Source: CAVZCK01 sp963798805 (GTDB lineage: Bacteria > Pseudomonadota > Alphaproteobacteria > Rhizobiales > Rhodomicrobiaceae). Taken from it: a stretch of 64,000 nucleotides of DNA. Below are positions 25,614 to 37,047 of this stretch, piece by piece; within the stretch, counting starts at the first letter, position 1; each line of letters opens with the position of its first letter. Where the stretch lies: NCBI GenBank assembly GCA_963798805.1, contig CAWCVC010000017.1:186001-250000 (forward strand). The letters run 5' to 3'. Below the pieces are notes generated by a model. The model was not told the origin of the DNA, did no database searches, and saw only the letters and a program-made list of their open reading frames with translations. Both the position numbers and the translations under genes were made by a program.

Positions 25614-25874
25614 CTACCTGATACGTCCTTGGTCGCGCAGTTTACCGCAATAGCTTTCGGCATGCTCACGGCTATACCCTGCCCGCTGACTGTCATACAG
25701 GCACGTCTTATACTTTCCATCGAGGCAAGCAACGATCGTTTTTCCGCCCGGACCCGTCACAACTTTTTTCCCATACTTGCAAGGCCCCTGCGTCGCTGCG
25801 CTTACATTCGTCGAGAGAAATGCAATCGTAACGATAGAAACAAAAACATTAGAAATCTTCACTTCGAACACCAT
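25614..25874 (-). CDS. Small secreted four-cysteine protein inside the spc ribosomal operon
   Basis: An 86-residue unrecognised protein in frame with normal stops, on the operon strand, starting 13 bp after the rplF stop. A signal peptide ends in NVSA (around residue 26; a GTG start five codons on would give a tidier one). The mature ~60 residues contain exactly four cysteines (GPCKYG, VACLDG, KTCLYD, SYCGK), suggesting two disulfides. Codon use is clearly more AT-rich than in the flanking ribosomal genes (many AAA, GTT, TAT), which suggests later acquisition. Expression would follow ribosomal protein transcription. No function is assigned. Confidence 0.62.
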   Translation of the reverse strand: MVFEVKISNVFVSIVTIAFLSTNVSAATQGPCKYGKKVVTGPGGKTIVACLDGKYKTCLYDSQRAGYSREHAESYCGKLRDQGRIR

Positions 25875-25887
25875 CCACTATAATTTA

Positions 25888-26424
25888 CTACTTCTTTTTC
25901 TTTCCTTCCTTGCGGAAGATGAATTCTTTCGAATATTTGACACCCTTGCCCTTATAGGGCTCAGGCTTGCGGTATTCCCTGATCTCGGCAGCGACCTGTC
26001 CGACCTTGGCGGCATCGATGCCGCTGATGACGATTTCGGTCGGCCTCGGACATTGAACCTGGATGCCGTCAGGTATTGGGTAAAGGATATCGTGGCTGTA
26101 GCCGAGCTGAAGCTGAAGGTCCTTGCCCTTCAGGGCCGCGCGATAGCCGACGCCGGTGATTTCGAGCGTCTTGGAAAAACCCTTGTTCACACCCTCGACG
26201 AGATTGGCGACGAGCGAGCGGGACATGCCCCACATAGAGCGCGCCTTCTTGCTGTCGTCGCGCGGCGCCACCTCGATGCCGTCATCGGTCATCTTAACGG
26301 TCACATCGTCGACGAGCCGGAGCGAAAGCTCGCCCTTCGGTCCCTTGACCGAAACATTCTGGCCGTCGATTGTCGCCGTGACGCCGTTCGGCAACGGAAC
26401 CGGCTTCTTTCCAATCCTGGACAT
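25888..26424 (-). CDS. rplF: 50S ribosomal protein L6
   Basis: A 178-residue L6: MSRIGKKPVPLPNGVTATID, VKGPKGELSL, GVNKGFSKTLEITGVGYRAA, ITGIDA-like ISGIDAAKVGQVAAEIR and EPYKGKGVKYSKEFIFRKEG, ending in a Lys run. It is the last gene before the atypical insert that separates it from rplR. Confidence 0.97.
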   Translation of the reverse strand: MSRIGKKPVPLPNGVTATIDGQNVSVKGPKGELSLRLVDDVTVKMTDDGIEVAPRDDSKKARSMWGMSRSLVANLVEGVNKGFSKTLEITGVGYRAALKGKDLQLQLGYSHDILYPIPDGIQVQCPRPTEIVISGIDAAKVGQVAAEIREYRKPEPYKGKGVKYSKEFIFRKEGKKKK

Positions 26425-26465
26425 CGTCCAAGCCTTTCATCATCTGACGGGCCCAGAGCCCCCGC

Positions 26466-26864
26466 TTAGAATATGCTGCAAAGCACCTCGCCGCCGACAT
26501 TCTCCATGCGGGCGCGCGTATCGGACATGACGCCCTTCGGCGTCGAAAGGATCGAGACGCCCAGGCCGTTCGCAATCGTAGGCAGATCCCTGACAGAGGA
26601 ATAGACACGGCGACCGGGGGTCGAGACCCGGCGGATGTCCCGGATGACCGGCTGGCCGTCGAAATATTTCAGCTCGATCTCGATCTCAGACTTGCCGCCG
26701 TGATAATCGGTACGGGAGAAGCCGCGAATATAGCCCTCCTCTTTCAATACTTCGAGCACATGCTCGCGCAACTTCGAGGCGGGCGTCGAAACCTTCGGCC
26801 GCTTGCGCATCTGCGCATTGCGGATGCGGGTCAGCATATCGCCCAGGGGATCGGAAATCGTCAT
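26466..26864 (-). CDS. rpsH: 30S ribosomal protein S8
   Basis: A 132-residue S8 (DPLGDMLTRIRNAQMRKRPK, LKEEGYIRGF, RRVSTPGRRVYSSV, GVSILSTPKGVMSDTRAR). It binds central-domain 16S rRNA and, in E. coli, represses the spc operon by binding its mRNA. It lies 9 bp after rpsN. Confidence 0.97.
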   Translation of the reverse strand: MTISDPLGDMLTRIRNAQMRKRPKVSTPASKLREHVLEVLKEEGYIRGFSRTDYHGGKSEIEIELKYFDGQPVIRDIRRVSTPGRRVYSSVRDLPTIANGLGVSILSTPKGVMSDTRARMENVGGEVLCSIF

Positions 26865-26873
26865 ATTCGGCCC

Positions 26874-27179
26874 CTACCAGCTCGACTTGACCATGCCGGG
26901 GATCAGCCCGTTCGAGGCAAGCTCCCTCAGCGCCACGCGCGACATGCGCAGCTTGCGGTAATAGGCGCGCGGGCGTCCGCTCACCTCGCAGCGGTTCCGG
27001 ATCCGTGTCGGCGAGGAATTGCGCGGCAGCTCGGCAAGCTTCAGCCGAGCCTGAAAGCGCTCCTCGTTGGGCACGTTCAAATCTTCGGCCTTTGCCTTCA
27101 GCGTTGCCCGGCGCGACGCATATTTCTTTGCGAGCCTCTGGCGCTTCAGGTTGCGCTCCACCATGCTCGTTTTTGCCAT
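26874..27179 (-). CDS. rpsN: 30S ribosomal protein S14 (zinc-free type)
   Basis: A 101-residue S14 of the long form: KTSMVERNLKRQRLAKKY, LPRNSSPTRIRNRCEVSGRP and RAYYRKLRMSRVALRELA. It has a single Cys and no CxxC pairs, so it does not depend on zinc. Standard operon position between rplE and rpsH. Confidence 0.97.
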   Translation of the reverse strand: MAKTSMVERNLKRQRLAKKYASRRATLKAKAEDLNVPNEERFQARLKLAELPRNSSPTRIRNRCEVSGRPRAYYRKLRMSRVALRELASNGLIPGMVKSSW

Positions 27180-27218
27180 TCTCTGTCTTCTCCTCGTCCG
27201 CGCGCGTCAGTTTAAGAG

Positions 27219-27779
27219 CTAGTTCCGGAACGGAAAATTGAACTGCCCCAAAAGCGCACGCGCCTCATCGTCCGTTCTCGCCGTCGTACAGACAACAATG
27301 TCCATACCCCAGATCGCTTCGACCTTGTCATAATCGACCTCGGGGAAAACGATGTGCTCCTTGATGCCGAGAGCGTAATTGCCGCGGCCGTCGAAACTCT
27401 TCGGATTGAGACCGCGAAAGTCCTTCACCCGCGGCAGCGCGATCGTGATCAGCCGGTCCAGAAATTCGTACATCCGCGAACGGCGCAGCGTGACCTTCGC
27501 GCCGATCGGCATGCCGTCGCGCAGCTTGAAGGTCGAGATCGATTTCCGCGCCTTGGTGAGCACAGGCTTCTGCCCCGCGATCAGGGCGAGGTCGCGCGCC
27601 GCGGAGTCGACCTTCTTGCGGTCGGCCACGGCTTCACCGATGCCCATATTGAGCACGATCTTTTCGAGCCGTGGCACCTGCATCGGATTGTCGTACTTAA
27701 ATTCCTCGACGAGCGCACCGCGGACCTTGTCCTGATAGTGGCGCTTGAGCCGCGGCTCGTAGCCTCGTGCCTCAGTCAT
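27219..27779 (-). CDS. rplE: 50S ribosomal protein L5
   Basis: A 186-residue L5 that binds 5S rRNA and P-site tRNA: EEFKYDNPMQVPRLEKIVLN, GQKPVLTKARKSISTFKLRD, GMPIGAKVTLR, DFRGLNPKSFDGRGNYALG and MDIVVCTTARTDDEARALL. Its start overlaps the rplX 3' end by 8 nt. Confidence 0.97.
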   Translation of the reverse strand: MTEARGYEPRLKRHYQDKVRGALVEEFKYDNPMQVPRLEKIVLNMGIGEAVADRKKVDSAARDLALIAGQKPVLTKARKSISTFKLRDGMPIGAKVTLRRSRMYEFLDRLITIALPRVKDFRGLNPKSFDGRGNYALGIKEHIVFPEVDYDKVEAIWGMDIVVCTTARTDDEARALLGQFNFPFRN

Positions 27780-28092
27780 CGATCACTTCTCCCGAACGCT
27801 TGGCATAGCGAACCTTGCGCCCATCGTCCAAAATCCTGTAGCCGACCCGCGTCGGCTCACCGTCCTTCGGGTCTTCGATTGCCAGATTGGACAGATGGAT
27901 CGGCGCCTCTTTCGAGATGATCCCACCCTCCTGGCTCGCTGACTGCTTCTGATGCCGGCGCACCAGATTGACGCCCTGCACGACCGCCTTGTTGTCGGCC
28001 GGAAACATCTTGACGATCTCGCCGCGCTTGCCCTTGTCGCGCCCGGCCAGCACGACGACACTGTCCCCGCGTCTCAGCTTCAGCTTCGGCAT
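27772..28092 (-). CDS. rplX: 50S ribosomal protein L24
   Basis: A 106-residue L24 with the KOW motif (LRRGDSVVVLAGRDKGKRGE), VVQGVNLVRRHQK and DGRKVRYAKRSGEVI. Its ATG shares one base with the rplN TGA stop and its 3' end overlaps rplE, showing tight coupling. Confidence 0.96.
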   Translation of the reverse strand: MPKLKLRRGDSVVVLAGRDKGKRGEIVKMFPADNKAVVQGVNLVRRHQKQSASQEGGIISKEAPIHLSNLAIEDPKDGEPTRVGYRILDDGRKVRYAKRSGEVIDD

Positions 28093-28460
28093 CACAGCAC
28101 CTCCGGCGCCAGCGAGATGATCTTCATATGCTGCTTGGCGCGAAGCTCGCGCGGAACGGGGCCGAAAATGCGCGTCCCGATCGGCTCCTTATTATTGTTG
28201 ATCAGCACCGCCGCATTGCGGTCGAAGCGGATCAGACTACCGTCCGGACGGCGAACGCCCTTGGCGGTGCGTACCACCACAGCTTTCATCACCTGGCCTT
28301 TCTTGACCCGGCCGCGCGGGATCGCCTCCTTGACGCTGACGACGATGATGTCGCCGATCGTCGCAAAGCGCCGCATCGAGCCACCCAGGACCTTGATGCA
28401 TTGCACGCGGCGGGCGCCGGAATTGTCGGCGACATCCAAATTGGTCTGCATTTGAATCAT
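28092..28460 (-). CDS. rplN: 50S ribosomal protein L14
   Basis: A 122-residue L14 (MIQMQTNLDVADNSGARRVQ, IKVLGGSMRRFATIGDIIVV, ENRAVLINN-like RNAAVLINNNKEPIGTRIFG, ELRAKQHMKIISLAPEVL). It sits at the interface with the 30S subunit. It is the first gene of the classical spc operon, 83 bp after rpsQ. Confidence 0.97.
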   Translation of the reverse strand: MIQMQTNLDVADNSGARRVQCIKVLGGSMRRFATIGDIIVVSVKEAIPRGRVKKGQVMKAVVVRTAKGVRRPDGSLIRFDRNAAVLINNNKEPIGTRIFGPVPRELRAKQHMKIISLAPEVL

Positions 28461-28543
28461 GTCACAGTCCTCAATATCCGACCCGCTGACGCGGAACCGG
28501 ATGCCGCGCGCGGGTTACGCTCTTTGCCTTGCGGGCGCCACCA

Positions 28544-28789
28544 TCACCCGGCGGCGCCTGCCTGCGAAAGCACCACCCATTTCTTCTTCTTCGAAATGGG
28601 CGGACATTCCTCGATCCTGACCTTATCGCCGACCTTGCAGGCATTCGCCTCGTCATGCGCGTGATATTTCTTCGTCAACCGCACGGTCTTTTTCAGAACC
28701 GGATGGGTAAACCGCCGCTCGACCTGAACGACGACCGTCTTTGCGTTCTTGTCGGAAACCACGACGCCCTGGAGAATTCGCTTCGGCAT
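28544..28789 (-). CDS. rpsQ: 30S ribosomal protein S17
   Basis: An 81-residue S17: MPKRILQGVVVSDKNAKTVV, RRFTHPVLKKTVRLTKKYHA, DKVRIEECPPISKKKKWV. I start it at ATG 28789, since the 23 residues open upstream have no family match. It follows rpmC by 10 bp. Confidence 0.96.
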   Translation of the reverse strand: MPKRILQGVVVSDKNAKTVVVQVERRFTHPVLKKTVRLTKKYHAHDEANACKVGDKVRIEECPPISKKKKWVVLSQAGAAG

Positions 28790-28799
28790 GATCGACGCC

Positions 28800-29006
28800 C
28801 TATTCCGTAGCCACGCCGACGCGCTGCTTCTGGCGCTCGACGGTCTTGATCTTTGCAATGCTACGCCGGACCTCGCGCACGCGCGACGTGTTGGATAGCT
28901 GCCCGGTCGCCTTCTGGAAGCGCAGATTGAACTGCTCGCGCTTCAATTTGATCAGTTCGTCGCGAAGCTGATCCGGCGTCAAATCGCGGATTGTGCTGAT
29001 CTTCAT
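28800..29006 (-). CDS. rpmC: 50S ribosomal protein L29
   Basis: A 68-residue L29 (MKISTIRDLTPDQLRDELIK, REQFNLRFQKATGQLSNTSR, EVRRSIAKIKTV). I start it at ATG 29006, four bases after the rplP stop; the longer open frame reads through rplP and is not credible. Confidence 0.96.
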   Translation of the reverse strand: MKISTIRDLTPDQLRDELIKLKREQFNLRFQKATGQLSNTSRVREVRRSIAKIKTVERQKQRVGVATE

Positions 29007-29010
29007 CGGC

Positions 29011-29445
29011 TCAAGCCTTTCCTGCGGCGGCGGCTTCGCCGAAGCGAACCACGATCCGCGTCTTGATCGGCAGCTTCGCCGCACCGAGCCGCAACGCCTC
29101 TCTGGCGATCGGATCCGGCACGCCGTCGACCTCAAACATCACCCGGCCCGGCTTCACCCTGCAGGCCCAGAATTCCGGCGCACCCTTGCCCTTGCCCATG
29201 CGGACTTCGATCGGCTTCTTCGAAACCGGCAGGTCGGGGAAGATCCGGATCCAGACCCGGCCTGCGCGCTTCATCTGGCGGGTGATGGCGCGCCGCGCCG
29301 CCTCGATCTGACGCGCCGTGACGCGCTCAGGCTCAAGGGCCTTCAGGCCATGCGAGCCGAAGTTCAGCTCGAAGCCGCCCTTGGCGGTACCCCGGTTGCG
29401 GCCCTTATGGACCTTCCGGAATTTTGTGCGTTTTGGTTGTAGCAT
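29011..29445 (-). CDS. rplP: 50S ribosomal protein L16
   Basis: A 144-residue L16: MLQPKRTKFRKVHKGRNRGT, ARRAITRQMKRAGRVWIRIF, KPIEVRMGKGKGAPEFWACR and VKPGRVMFEVDGV. It supports the peptidyl transferase centre and A-site tRNA. Confidence 0.97.
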   Translation of the reverse strand: MLQPKRTKFRKVHKGRNRGTAKGGFELNFGSHGLKALEPERVTARQIEAARRAITRQMKRAGRVWIRIFPDLPVSKKPIEVRMGKGKGAPEFWACRVKPGRVMFEVDGVPDPIAREALRLGAAKLPIKTRIVVRFGEAAAAGKA

Positions 29446-29475
29446 TGTCTAAACCCGTTCTTTCGCAACCGCGCT

Positions 29476-30192
29476 CTATGCCTGAGCCTGGTCGCGCCGG
29501 CCGCGGCCACCGCCGCCGCCTTCCTGCGTCTCGAGCGCAAGGCGCTCCTGCGCCATCGGATCATGTTCCAGGATCTCGCCCTTGAAGATCCACACCTTGA
29601 CGCCGATAACGCCATAGGCAGTCTGGGCGAGAGCCGTGCCATAATCGACATTGGCGCGCAGCGTATGCAGCGGCACGCGTCCCTCGCGGTACCACTCCAT
29701 CCGAGCGATTTCCGCGCCGCCGAGCCGGCCGGAGCAATTGATCCTGATCCCGAGCGCACCAAGCCGCAGCGACGACTGGACCGCCCGCTTCATCGCGCGG
29801 CGGAAGGCGACGCGGCGCTCGAGCTGCTGGGCGATGCTCTCGGCTACGAGCGTCGCATCGATCTCTGGTTTGCGCACCTCGACAATGTTCAGATGCACCT
29901 CGGACGAGGTCATCGATGCGAGCTCGCCGCGCAGCTTCTCGATATCGGAGCCTTTCTTGCCGATCAGAATGCCCGGACGCGCGCTGTGGATCGTCACACG
30001 GCATTTGCGGTGCGGCCGCTCGATCACGACCTTTGAAATACCGGCCTGGCGCCGCGTCTTGGCGATATATTTGCGGATCTTGAGATCCTCCTGCAGCAGA
30101 CGCCCATATTCGCGGCCGCCCGCATACCAGCGGGAATCCCAGGTGCGGTTGACACCGAGCCGCAAGCCGATCGGGTTGACTTTCTGTCCCAT
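29476..30192 (-). CDS. rpsC: 30S ribosomal protein S3
   Basis: A 238-residue S3: MGQKVNPIGLRLGVNRTWDS, KH-domain GILIGKKGSDIEKLRGEL, KRAVQSSLRLGALGIRINCS and RMEWYREGRVPLHTLRANVD. It forms the mRNA entry tunnel. I start it at ATG 30192, which shares one base with the rplV stop; the longer frame is a shadow of rplV. Confidence 0.97.
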   Translation of the reverse strand: MGQKVNPIGLRLGVNRTWDSRWYAGGREYGRLLQEDLKIRKYIAKTRRQAGISKVVIERPHRKCRVTIHSARPGILIGKKGSDIEKLRGELASMTSSEVHLNIVEVRKPEIDATLVAESIAQQLERRVAFRRAMKRAVQSSLRLGALGIRINCSGRLGGAEIARMEWYREGRVPLHTLRANVDYGTALAQTAYGVIGVKVWIFKGEILEHDPMAQERLALETQEGGGGGRGRRDQAQA

Positions 30193-30572
30193 CAGGCGGA
30201 CTCCTGCACTTCCCTCACGATCACCGTGAGTTGAGAAAACGGTTTCATGATCCGGGCGACCCGGCCGCGCGCACGCGGGCTCCAACGCTTCAGCACCAGG
30301 TTCTTGCCCACATAGGCTTCCGATACGACCAGCGAATCGACATCGAGATTGTGATTGTTCTCGGCATTGGCGACGGCCGACTCCAGCGTCTTCTTCACAT
30401 CCCCGGCGATGCGCTTGCGGGAGAAGGTGAGATCGGCGAGCGCCTTGTCGACCTTCTTCCCACGGATCATCGCGGCGACAAGATTGAGCTTCTGGGGGCT
30501 GATCCGCATATTCCGCGTGACCGCGCGTACCTCGTTTTCCGACAAGCGGCGCTCCGCTTTAGGCTTTCCCAT
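30192..30572 (-). CDS. rplV: 50S ribosomal protein L22
   Basis: A 126-residue L22 (NEVRAVTRNMRISPQKLNLV, AMIRGKKVDKALADLTFSRK, LVVSEAYVGKNLVLKRWSPR, RARGRVARIMKP). Its beta hairpin lines the exit tunnel. It overlaps rpsC by one base and starts 3 bp after rpsS. Confidence 0.97.
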   Translation of the reverse strand: MGKPKAERRLSENEVRAVTRNMRISPQKLNLVAAMIRGKKVDKALADLTFSRKRIAGDVKKTLESAVANAENNHNLDVDSLVVSEAYVGKNLVLKRWSPRARGRVARIMKPFSQLTVIVREVQESA

Positions 30573-30575
30573 GGC

Positions 30576-30854
30576 TCACCTCCTCTTGGCCTTCTTATCG
30601 GCGCCATGGCCATAATAGGTCCGCGTCGGAGAGAACTCGCCGAATTTATGCCCGATCATGTCCTCGGAAACCAGCACCGGAATGTGCTTCTGGCCGTTAT
30701 AGACGCCGAAGGTCAGCCCGACGAATTGCGGCAGGATCGTGGACCGCCGGCTCCAGATCTTGATAACGGCATTCGAGCGTGACTCGCGCGCCTTCTCCGC
30801 CTTCTTCAGCAGATAGCCGTCGACGAACGGACCTTTCCAGACAGACCGTGTCAC
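30576..30854 (-). CDS. rpsS: 30S ribosomal protein S19
   Basis: A 92-residue S19: MTRSVWKGPFVDGYLLKKAE, IKIWSRRSTILPQFVGLTFG, VYNGQKHIPVLVSEDMIGHK and KFGEFSPTRTYYGHGADKKA. It pairs with S13 in the 30S head. It lies 12 bp after rplB. Confidence 0.97.
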   Translation of the reverse strand: MTRSVWKGPFVDGYLLKKAEKARESRSNAVIKIWSRRSTILPQFVGLTFGVYNGQKHIPVLVSEDMIGHKFGEFSPTRTYYGHGADKKAKRR

Positions 30855-30866
30855 CTATCTCTCCTA

Positions 30867-31700
30867 TTACTTCTTCTTCGTGTGACGGCTGCGGACGATA
30901 TATTTGTCCGTCGATGGATTCGAGCGCGTCCTTGCACCCTTGGTGCTCTTGCCCCACGGCGTCACCGGATGACGCCCGCCGGAGGTCCGCCCTTCACCGC
31001 CGCCATGCGGATGATCGATCGGGTTCATTGCCACGCCGCGTACCGAGGGACGCTTACCCATCCAGCGCTTGCGACCGGCCTTGCCGATGCTGACATTGGC
31101 ATTGTTCGGGTTCGACACCGCCCCGACGGTCGCCATGCAATCGGCGCGCACCATGCGCGTCTCGCCCGAGCTCAGCTTCAAAATCGCGTAACCGGCATCA
31201 CGGCCGGCGAGCTGCGCGTAGCAGCCGGCGGCGCGCGCCAATTGTCCGCCGCGGCCCTGCTTGATCTCGATATTGTGGACGATCGTGCCGATGGGCATGC
31301 CGGCGAGCGGCATGGCATTGCCGGGCTTGACGTCGACCTGCTTGCCGGCCACCACCTTGTCGCCGACCGCGAGGCGCTGCGGCGCCAGAATATAGGCCAG
31401 TTCGCCGTCTTCATAGCGAATGAGCGCAATGAAAGCGGTCCGGTTCGGATCATACTCCAGCCGCTCGACGATCCCGGCCACATCCATTTTGCGCCGCTTG
31501 AAATCAACCAGGCGGTAGGTGCGTTTGTGGCCGCCGCCGCGGCGGCGCGCGGTGATCCGGCCATGATTGTTGCGGCCGCCCTTCTCCGTCAGACCTTCCG
31601 TCAGGTTCTTGACCGGCTTGCCTTTCCAAAGCTCGGAGCGATCCACCAGGATGAGCTGGCGGCGGCCCGGCGAGGTCGGATTATAGGTCTTTAATGCCAT
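30867..31700 (-). CDS. rplB: 50S ribosomal protein L2
   Basis: A 277-residue L2: MALKTYNPTSPGRRQLILVD, RITARRRGGGHKRTYRLVDF, EYDPNRTAFIALIRYEDGE, GRAGRKRWMGKRP-like KAGRKRWMGKRPSVRGVAMN and PIDHPHGGGEGRTSGGRHPV. The His in the HPHGGGEG loop is the residue linked to peptidyl transfer in the family. Confidence 0.98.
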   Translation of the reverse strand: MALKTYNPTSPGRRQLILVDRSELWKGKPVKNLTEGLTEKGGRNNHGRITARRRGGGHKRTYRLVDFKRRKMDVAGIVERLEYDPNRTAFIALIRYEDGELAYILAPQRLAVGDKVVAGKQVDVKPGNAMPLAGMPIGTIVHNIEIKQGRGGQLARAAGCYAQLAGRDAGYAILKLSSGETRMVRADCMATVGAVSNPNNANVSIGKAGRKRWMGKRPSVRGVAMNPIDHPHGGGEGRTSGGRHPVTPWGKSTKGARTRSNPSTDKYIVRSRHTKKK

Positions 31701-31718
31701 GGCTCACGCTCTTGCTTC

Positions 31719-32012
31719 CTAAAGCCCCGTCGTCACGTCGATCGAATGGCCTTCTTCCAGGGTCACGATCGCTTTCTTGAGATCGCGCTGCCGGCCGGCA
31801 ATGCCGCGGAACCGCTTGCGCTTGCCTTCGCGGTTCAGCGTGTTCACGGCCTTCACCTTGACGTTGAACAGCCTCTCGACCGCTTCGCGAATTTGGGGCT
31901 TGCTCGCGGCTTTTCTCACCCGGAACACGACCTGATTGTTCTCACCCGCCATCGTCGCCTTCTCGGTAATCATCGGCGCGAGGATCACGTCGTAAAGATC
32001 GGCTTCGTTCAT
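31719..32012 (-). CDS. rplW: 50S ribosomal protein L23
   Basis: A 97-residue L23 (DVILAPMITEKATMAGENNQ, VVFRVRKAASKPQIREAVER, LFNVKVKAVNTLNREGKRKR). It is at the exit tunnel and docks SRP and trigger factor. Its start overlaps the rplD end by 4 nt (ATGA type). Confidence 0.97.
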   Translation of the reverse strand: MNEADLYDVILAPMITEKATMAGENNQVVFRVRKAASKPQIREAVERLFNVKVKAVNTLNREGKRKRFRGIAGRQRDLKKAIVTLEEGHSIDVTTGL

Positions 32013-32629
32013 TTGAAGCGCTCCCCGATGGCCTCGACGGCGGACTTGGTCAGCACCAGCTTCCGCCGCCGCAGGATATCGTAAACATTGAGCCCGGCGA
32101 CGGCGAGCACATCGATATTCGGTATGTTCCGCGCGGCGAGCGAGAAATTGCCGTCGAGCTCGCTGCCGCCGATGATCAGGGCCGAGTTGAAGCCGAGCGC
32201 GGTGAACTGGGCTTGCAAGGCCCGCGTCTTGGCCTCCGGCAACTCGGCCTTGTCGAGAATAATCAGCTCGTTCGACTTCGCCTTGCTCGACAGGGCATGC
32301 TTCAAAGCCAATGCCCGCAATTTCTTCGGCAGCTCGATCGCATGGCTGCGCGGCACCGGTCCAAAGGCCTTGCCGCCGCCGCGGAACTGGGGCGCGGTCT
32401 TATTGCCGTGACGGGCGCGGCCCGTGCCCTTCTGCTTGTACATCTTCTCCCGGCGGCCCGAGACCAGCGAGCGATCCTTGGCATGATGGGTGCCGGCCTG
32501 GCGTTTCAGAAGCTGGTAGCGCACCATGCGCTGCAGAATATCGGCGCGCGGCTCCAGCCCGAAAATCTCGTCGGGCAGGTTGATGCTGCCGGTCTTCTTC
32601 GCATCGAGCGTCGTCACGTCCGCCTTCAT
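32009..32629 (-). CDS. rplD: 50S ribosomal protein L4
   Basis: A 206-residue L4: INLPDEIFGLEPRADILQRM, the tunnel loop REKMYKQKGTGRARHGNKTA, FRGGGKAFGPVPRSHAIELP and a C-terminal VAGLNVYDILRRRKLVLTKS. L4 also autoregulates the S10 operon in E. coli; no matching leader was identified here. It lies 3 bp after rplC. Confidence 0.97.
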   Translation of the reverse strand: MKADVTTLDAKKTGSINLPDEIFGLEPRADILQRMVRYQLLKRQAGTHHAKDRSLVSGRREKMYKQKGTGRARHGNKTAPQFRGGGKAFGPVPRSHAIELPKKLRALALKHALSSKAKSNELIILDKAELPEAKTRALQAQFTALGFNSALIIGGSELDGNFSLAARNIPNIDVLAVAGLNVYDILRRRKLVLTKSAVEAIGERFK

Positions 32630-32632
32630 CGC

Positions 32633-33337
32633 TCAGCCTTTCCCATTGCCATCGGCCGCCTTGCCGCCGCGGATAGCGCCGGGCTTGGGCGCGCTGTCCG
32701 GAACGCTCGACTTCACTGCATCACGCAGCAGAACCCAGCCGCCCTTGGCTCCGGGGACGGCGCCATGCACCATGACGAGGCCGCGATCGGCGTCCGTCTT
32801 GACGACCTTCAGATTCTGCGTCGTCACCCGGCTGCTGCCCATGTGGCCAGCCATCTTCTTGCCTTTGAAGACCTTGCCAGGATCCTGACGCTGGCCGGTC
32901 GACCCATGGCTGCGATGCGAAATCGAAACGCCGTGAGAGGCCCGCAGGCCGCCGAAATTGTGCCGCTTCATGCTGCCGGCAAATCCGCGCCCGATGCTCG
33001 TACCCGTCACGTCGACATATTGGCCTTCGACGAAATGATCCGCCGTGATCTCCGCGCCGACATCGATCATATTGTCGGGAGAGACGCGGAACTCGGCGAG
33101 CGTCGCCGTCGGCTCGACCTTGGCCACGGCGAAATGGCCGCGCTCGGCGCGAGCCACGTTCTTCACCTTCGCAAGACCGGCCCCGAGCTGAAGCGCGGTA
33201 TATCCGTTCTTCTCGTCCGTACGATGAGCGACGACCTTGCATTGATCGATCTTCAAGACCGTGACGGGCACATGCTCGCCAGAGTCTGTGAAGATCCGGG
33301 TCATCCCCATCTTCTGCGCTATAACACCTGACCGCAT
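32633..33337 (-). CDS. rplC: 50S ribosomal protein L3
   Basis: A 234-residue L3: MRSGVIAQKMGMTRIFTDSG, VTVLKIDQCKVVAHRTDEKN, FVEGQYVDVTGTSIGRGFAG, MKRHNFGGLRASHGVSISHR and HGSTGQRQDPGKVFKGKKMA with the usual methylatable Gln. The C-terminal extension rich in Lys, Gly and Asn is longer than in E. coli. Confidence 0.97.
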   Translation of the reverse strand: MRSGVIAQKMGMTRIFTDSGEHVPVTVLKIDQCKVVAHRTDEKNGYTALQLGAGLAKVKNVARAERGHFAVAKVEPTATLAEFRVSPDNMIDVGAEITADHFVEGQYVDVTGTSIGRGFAGSMKRHNFGGLRASHGVSISHRSHGSTGQRQDPGKVFKGKKMAGHMGSSRVTTQNLKVVKTDADRGLVMVHGAVPGAKGGWVLLRDAVKSSVPDSAPKPGAIRGGKAADGNGKG

Positions 33338-33354
33338 CGAGCTGCCTCGAAGTC

Positions 33355-33663
33355 CTAGAGCTTGATCTCCACGTCGACGCCGGCCGCCAGATCCAGTTTC
33401 ATCAATGCATCGACGGTCTGGGGCGTCGGGTCGACAATGTCGATCAGCCGTTTGTGGGTGCGCATTTCAAACTGCTCGCGACTCTTCTTGTCGATGTGCG
33501 GCGAGCGGTTCACAGTGAATTTTTCAATCCTCGTCGGCAAAGGAATGGGCCCCCGCACCTCGGCGCCGGTCCGCTTGGCGGTATTGACGATTTCCCTGGT
33601 CGAGGCGTCGAGAACACGATGATCGAACGCCTTCAGCCGGATACGAATATTCTGACCTTGCAT
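33355..33663 (-). CDS. rpsJ: 30S ribosomal protein S10
   Basis: A 102-residue S10 (QNIRIRLKAFDHRVLDASTR, EVRGPIPLPTRIEKFTVNRS, PHIDKKSREQFEMRTHKRLI). It also serves as NusE in antitermination. GAGG lies eight bases before ATG 33663, favouring that start over the ATG two codons earlier. It follows tuf after a strong GC hairpin. Confidence 0.96.
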   Translation of the reverse strand: MQGQNIRIRLKAFDHRVLDASTREIVNTAKRTGAEVRGPIPLPTRIEKFTVNRSPHIDKKSREQFEMRTHKRLIDIVDPTPQTVDALMKLDLAAGVDVEIKL

Positions 33664-33680
33664 GTCCATTGCCTCGAGGT

Positions 33681-33703
33681 GGGGGCGCGGGCTCCGCGCC
33701 CCC
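33681..33703 (-). terminator. Perfect GC hairpin between tuf and rpsJ
   Basis: GGGGGCGCGG (33681-33690), a 3-nt loop and CCGCGCCCCC (33694-33703) form a perfect 10-bp stem in the 49-bp gap between tuf and rpsJ. No T-run follows on the coding strand, so it looks more like an attenuator or RNase processing site than a full intrinsic terminator. Confidence 0.45.
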
Positions 33704-33712
33704 GAAAGATCG

Positions 33713-34903
<1,191 letters not shown>

Positions 34904-34948
34904 TTGGCTCTCCGTATCTTCTCACTTCTGGCTCAAAATCCAGGACCC

Positions 34949-37025
<2,077 letters not shown>

Positions 37026-37047
37026 CGTCCTGCGATCCTTTAAATCC

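Noticed and set aside
25535..25732. 65-codon minus-strand frame overlapping the small secreted protein
   Set aside because: Overlaps the better-supported four-cysteine frame and has no start context or signal.
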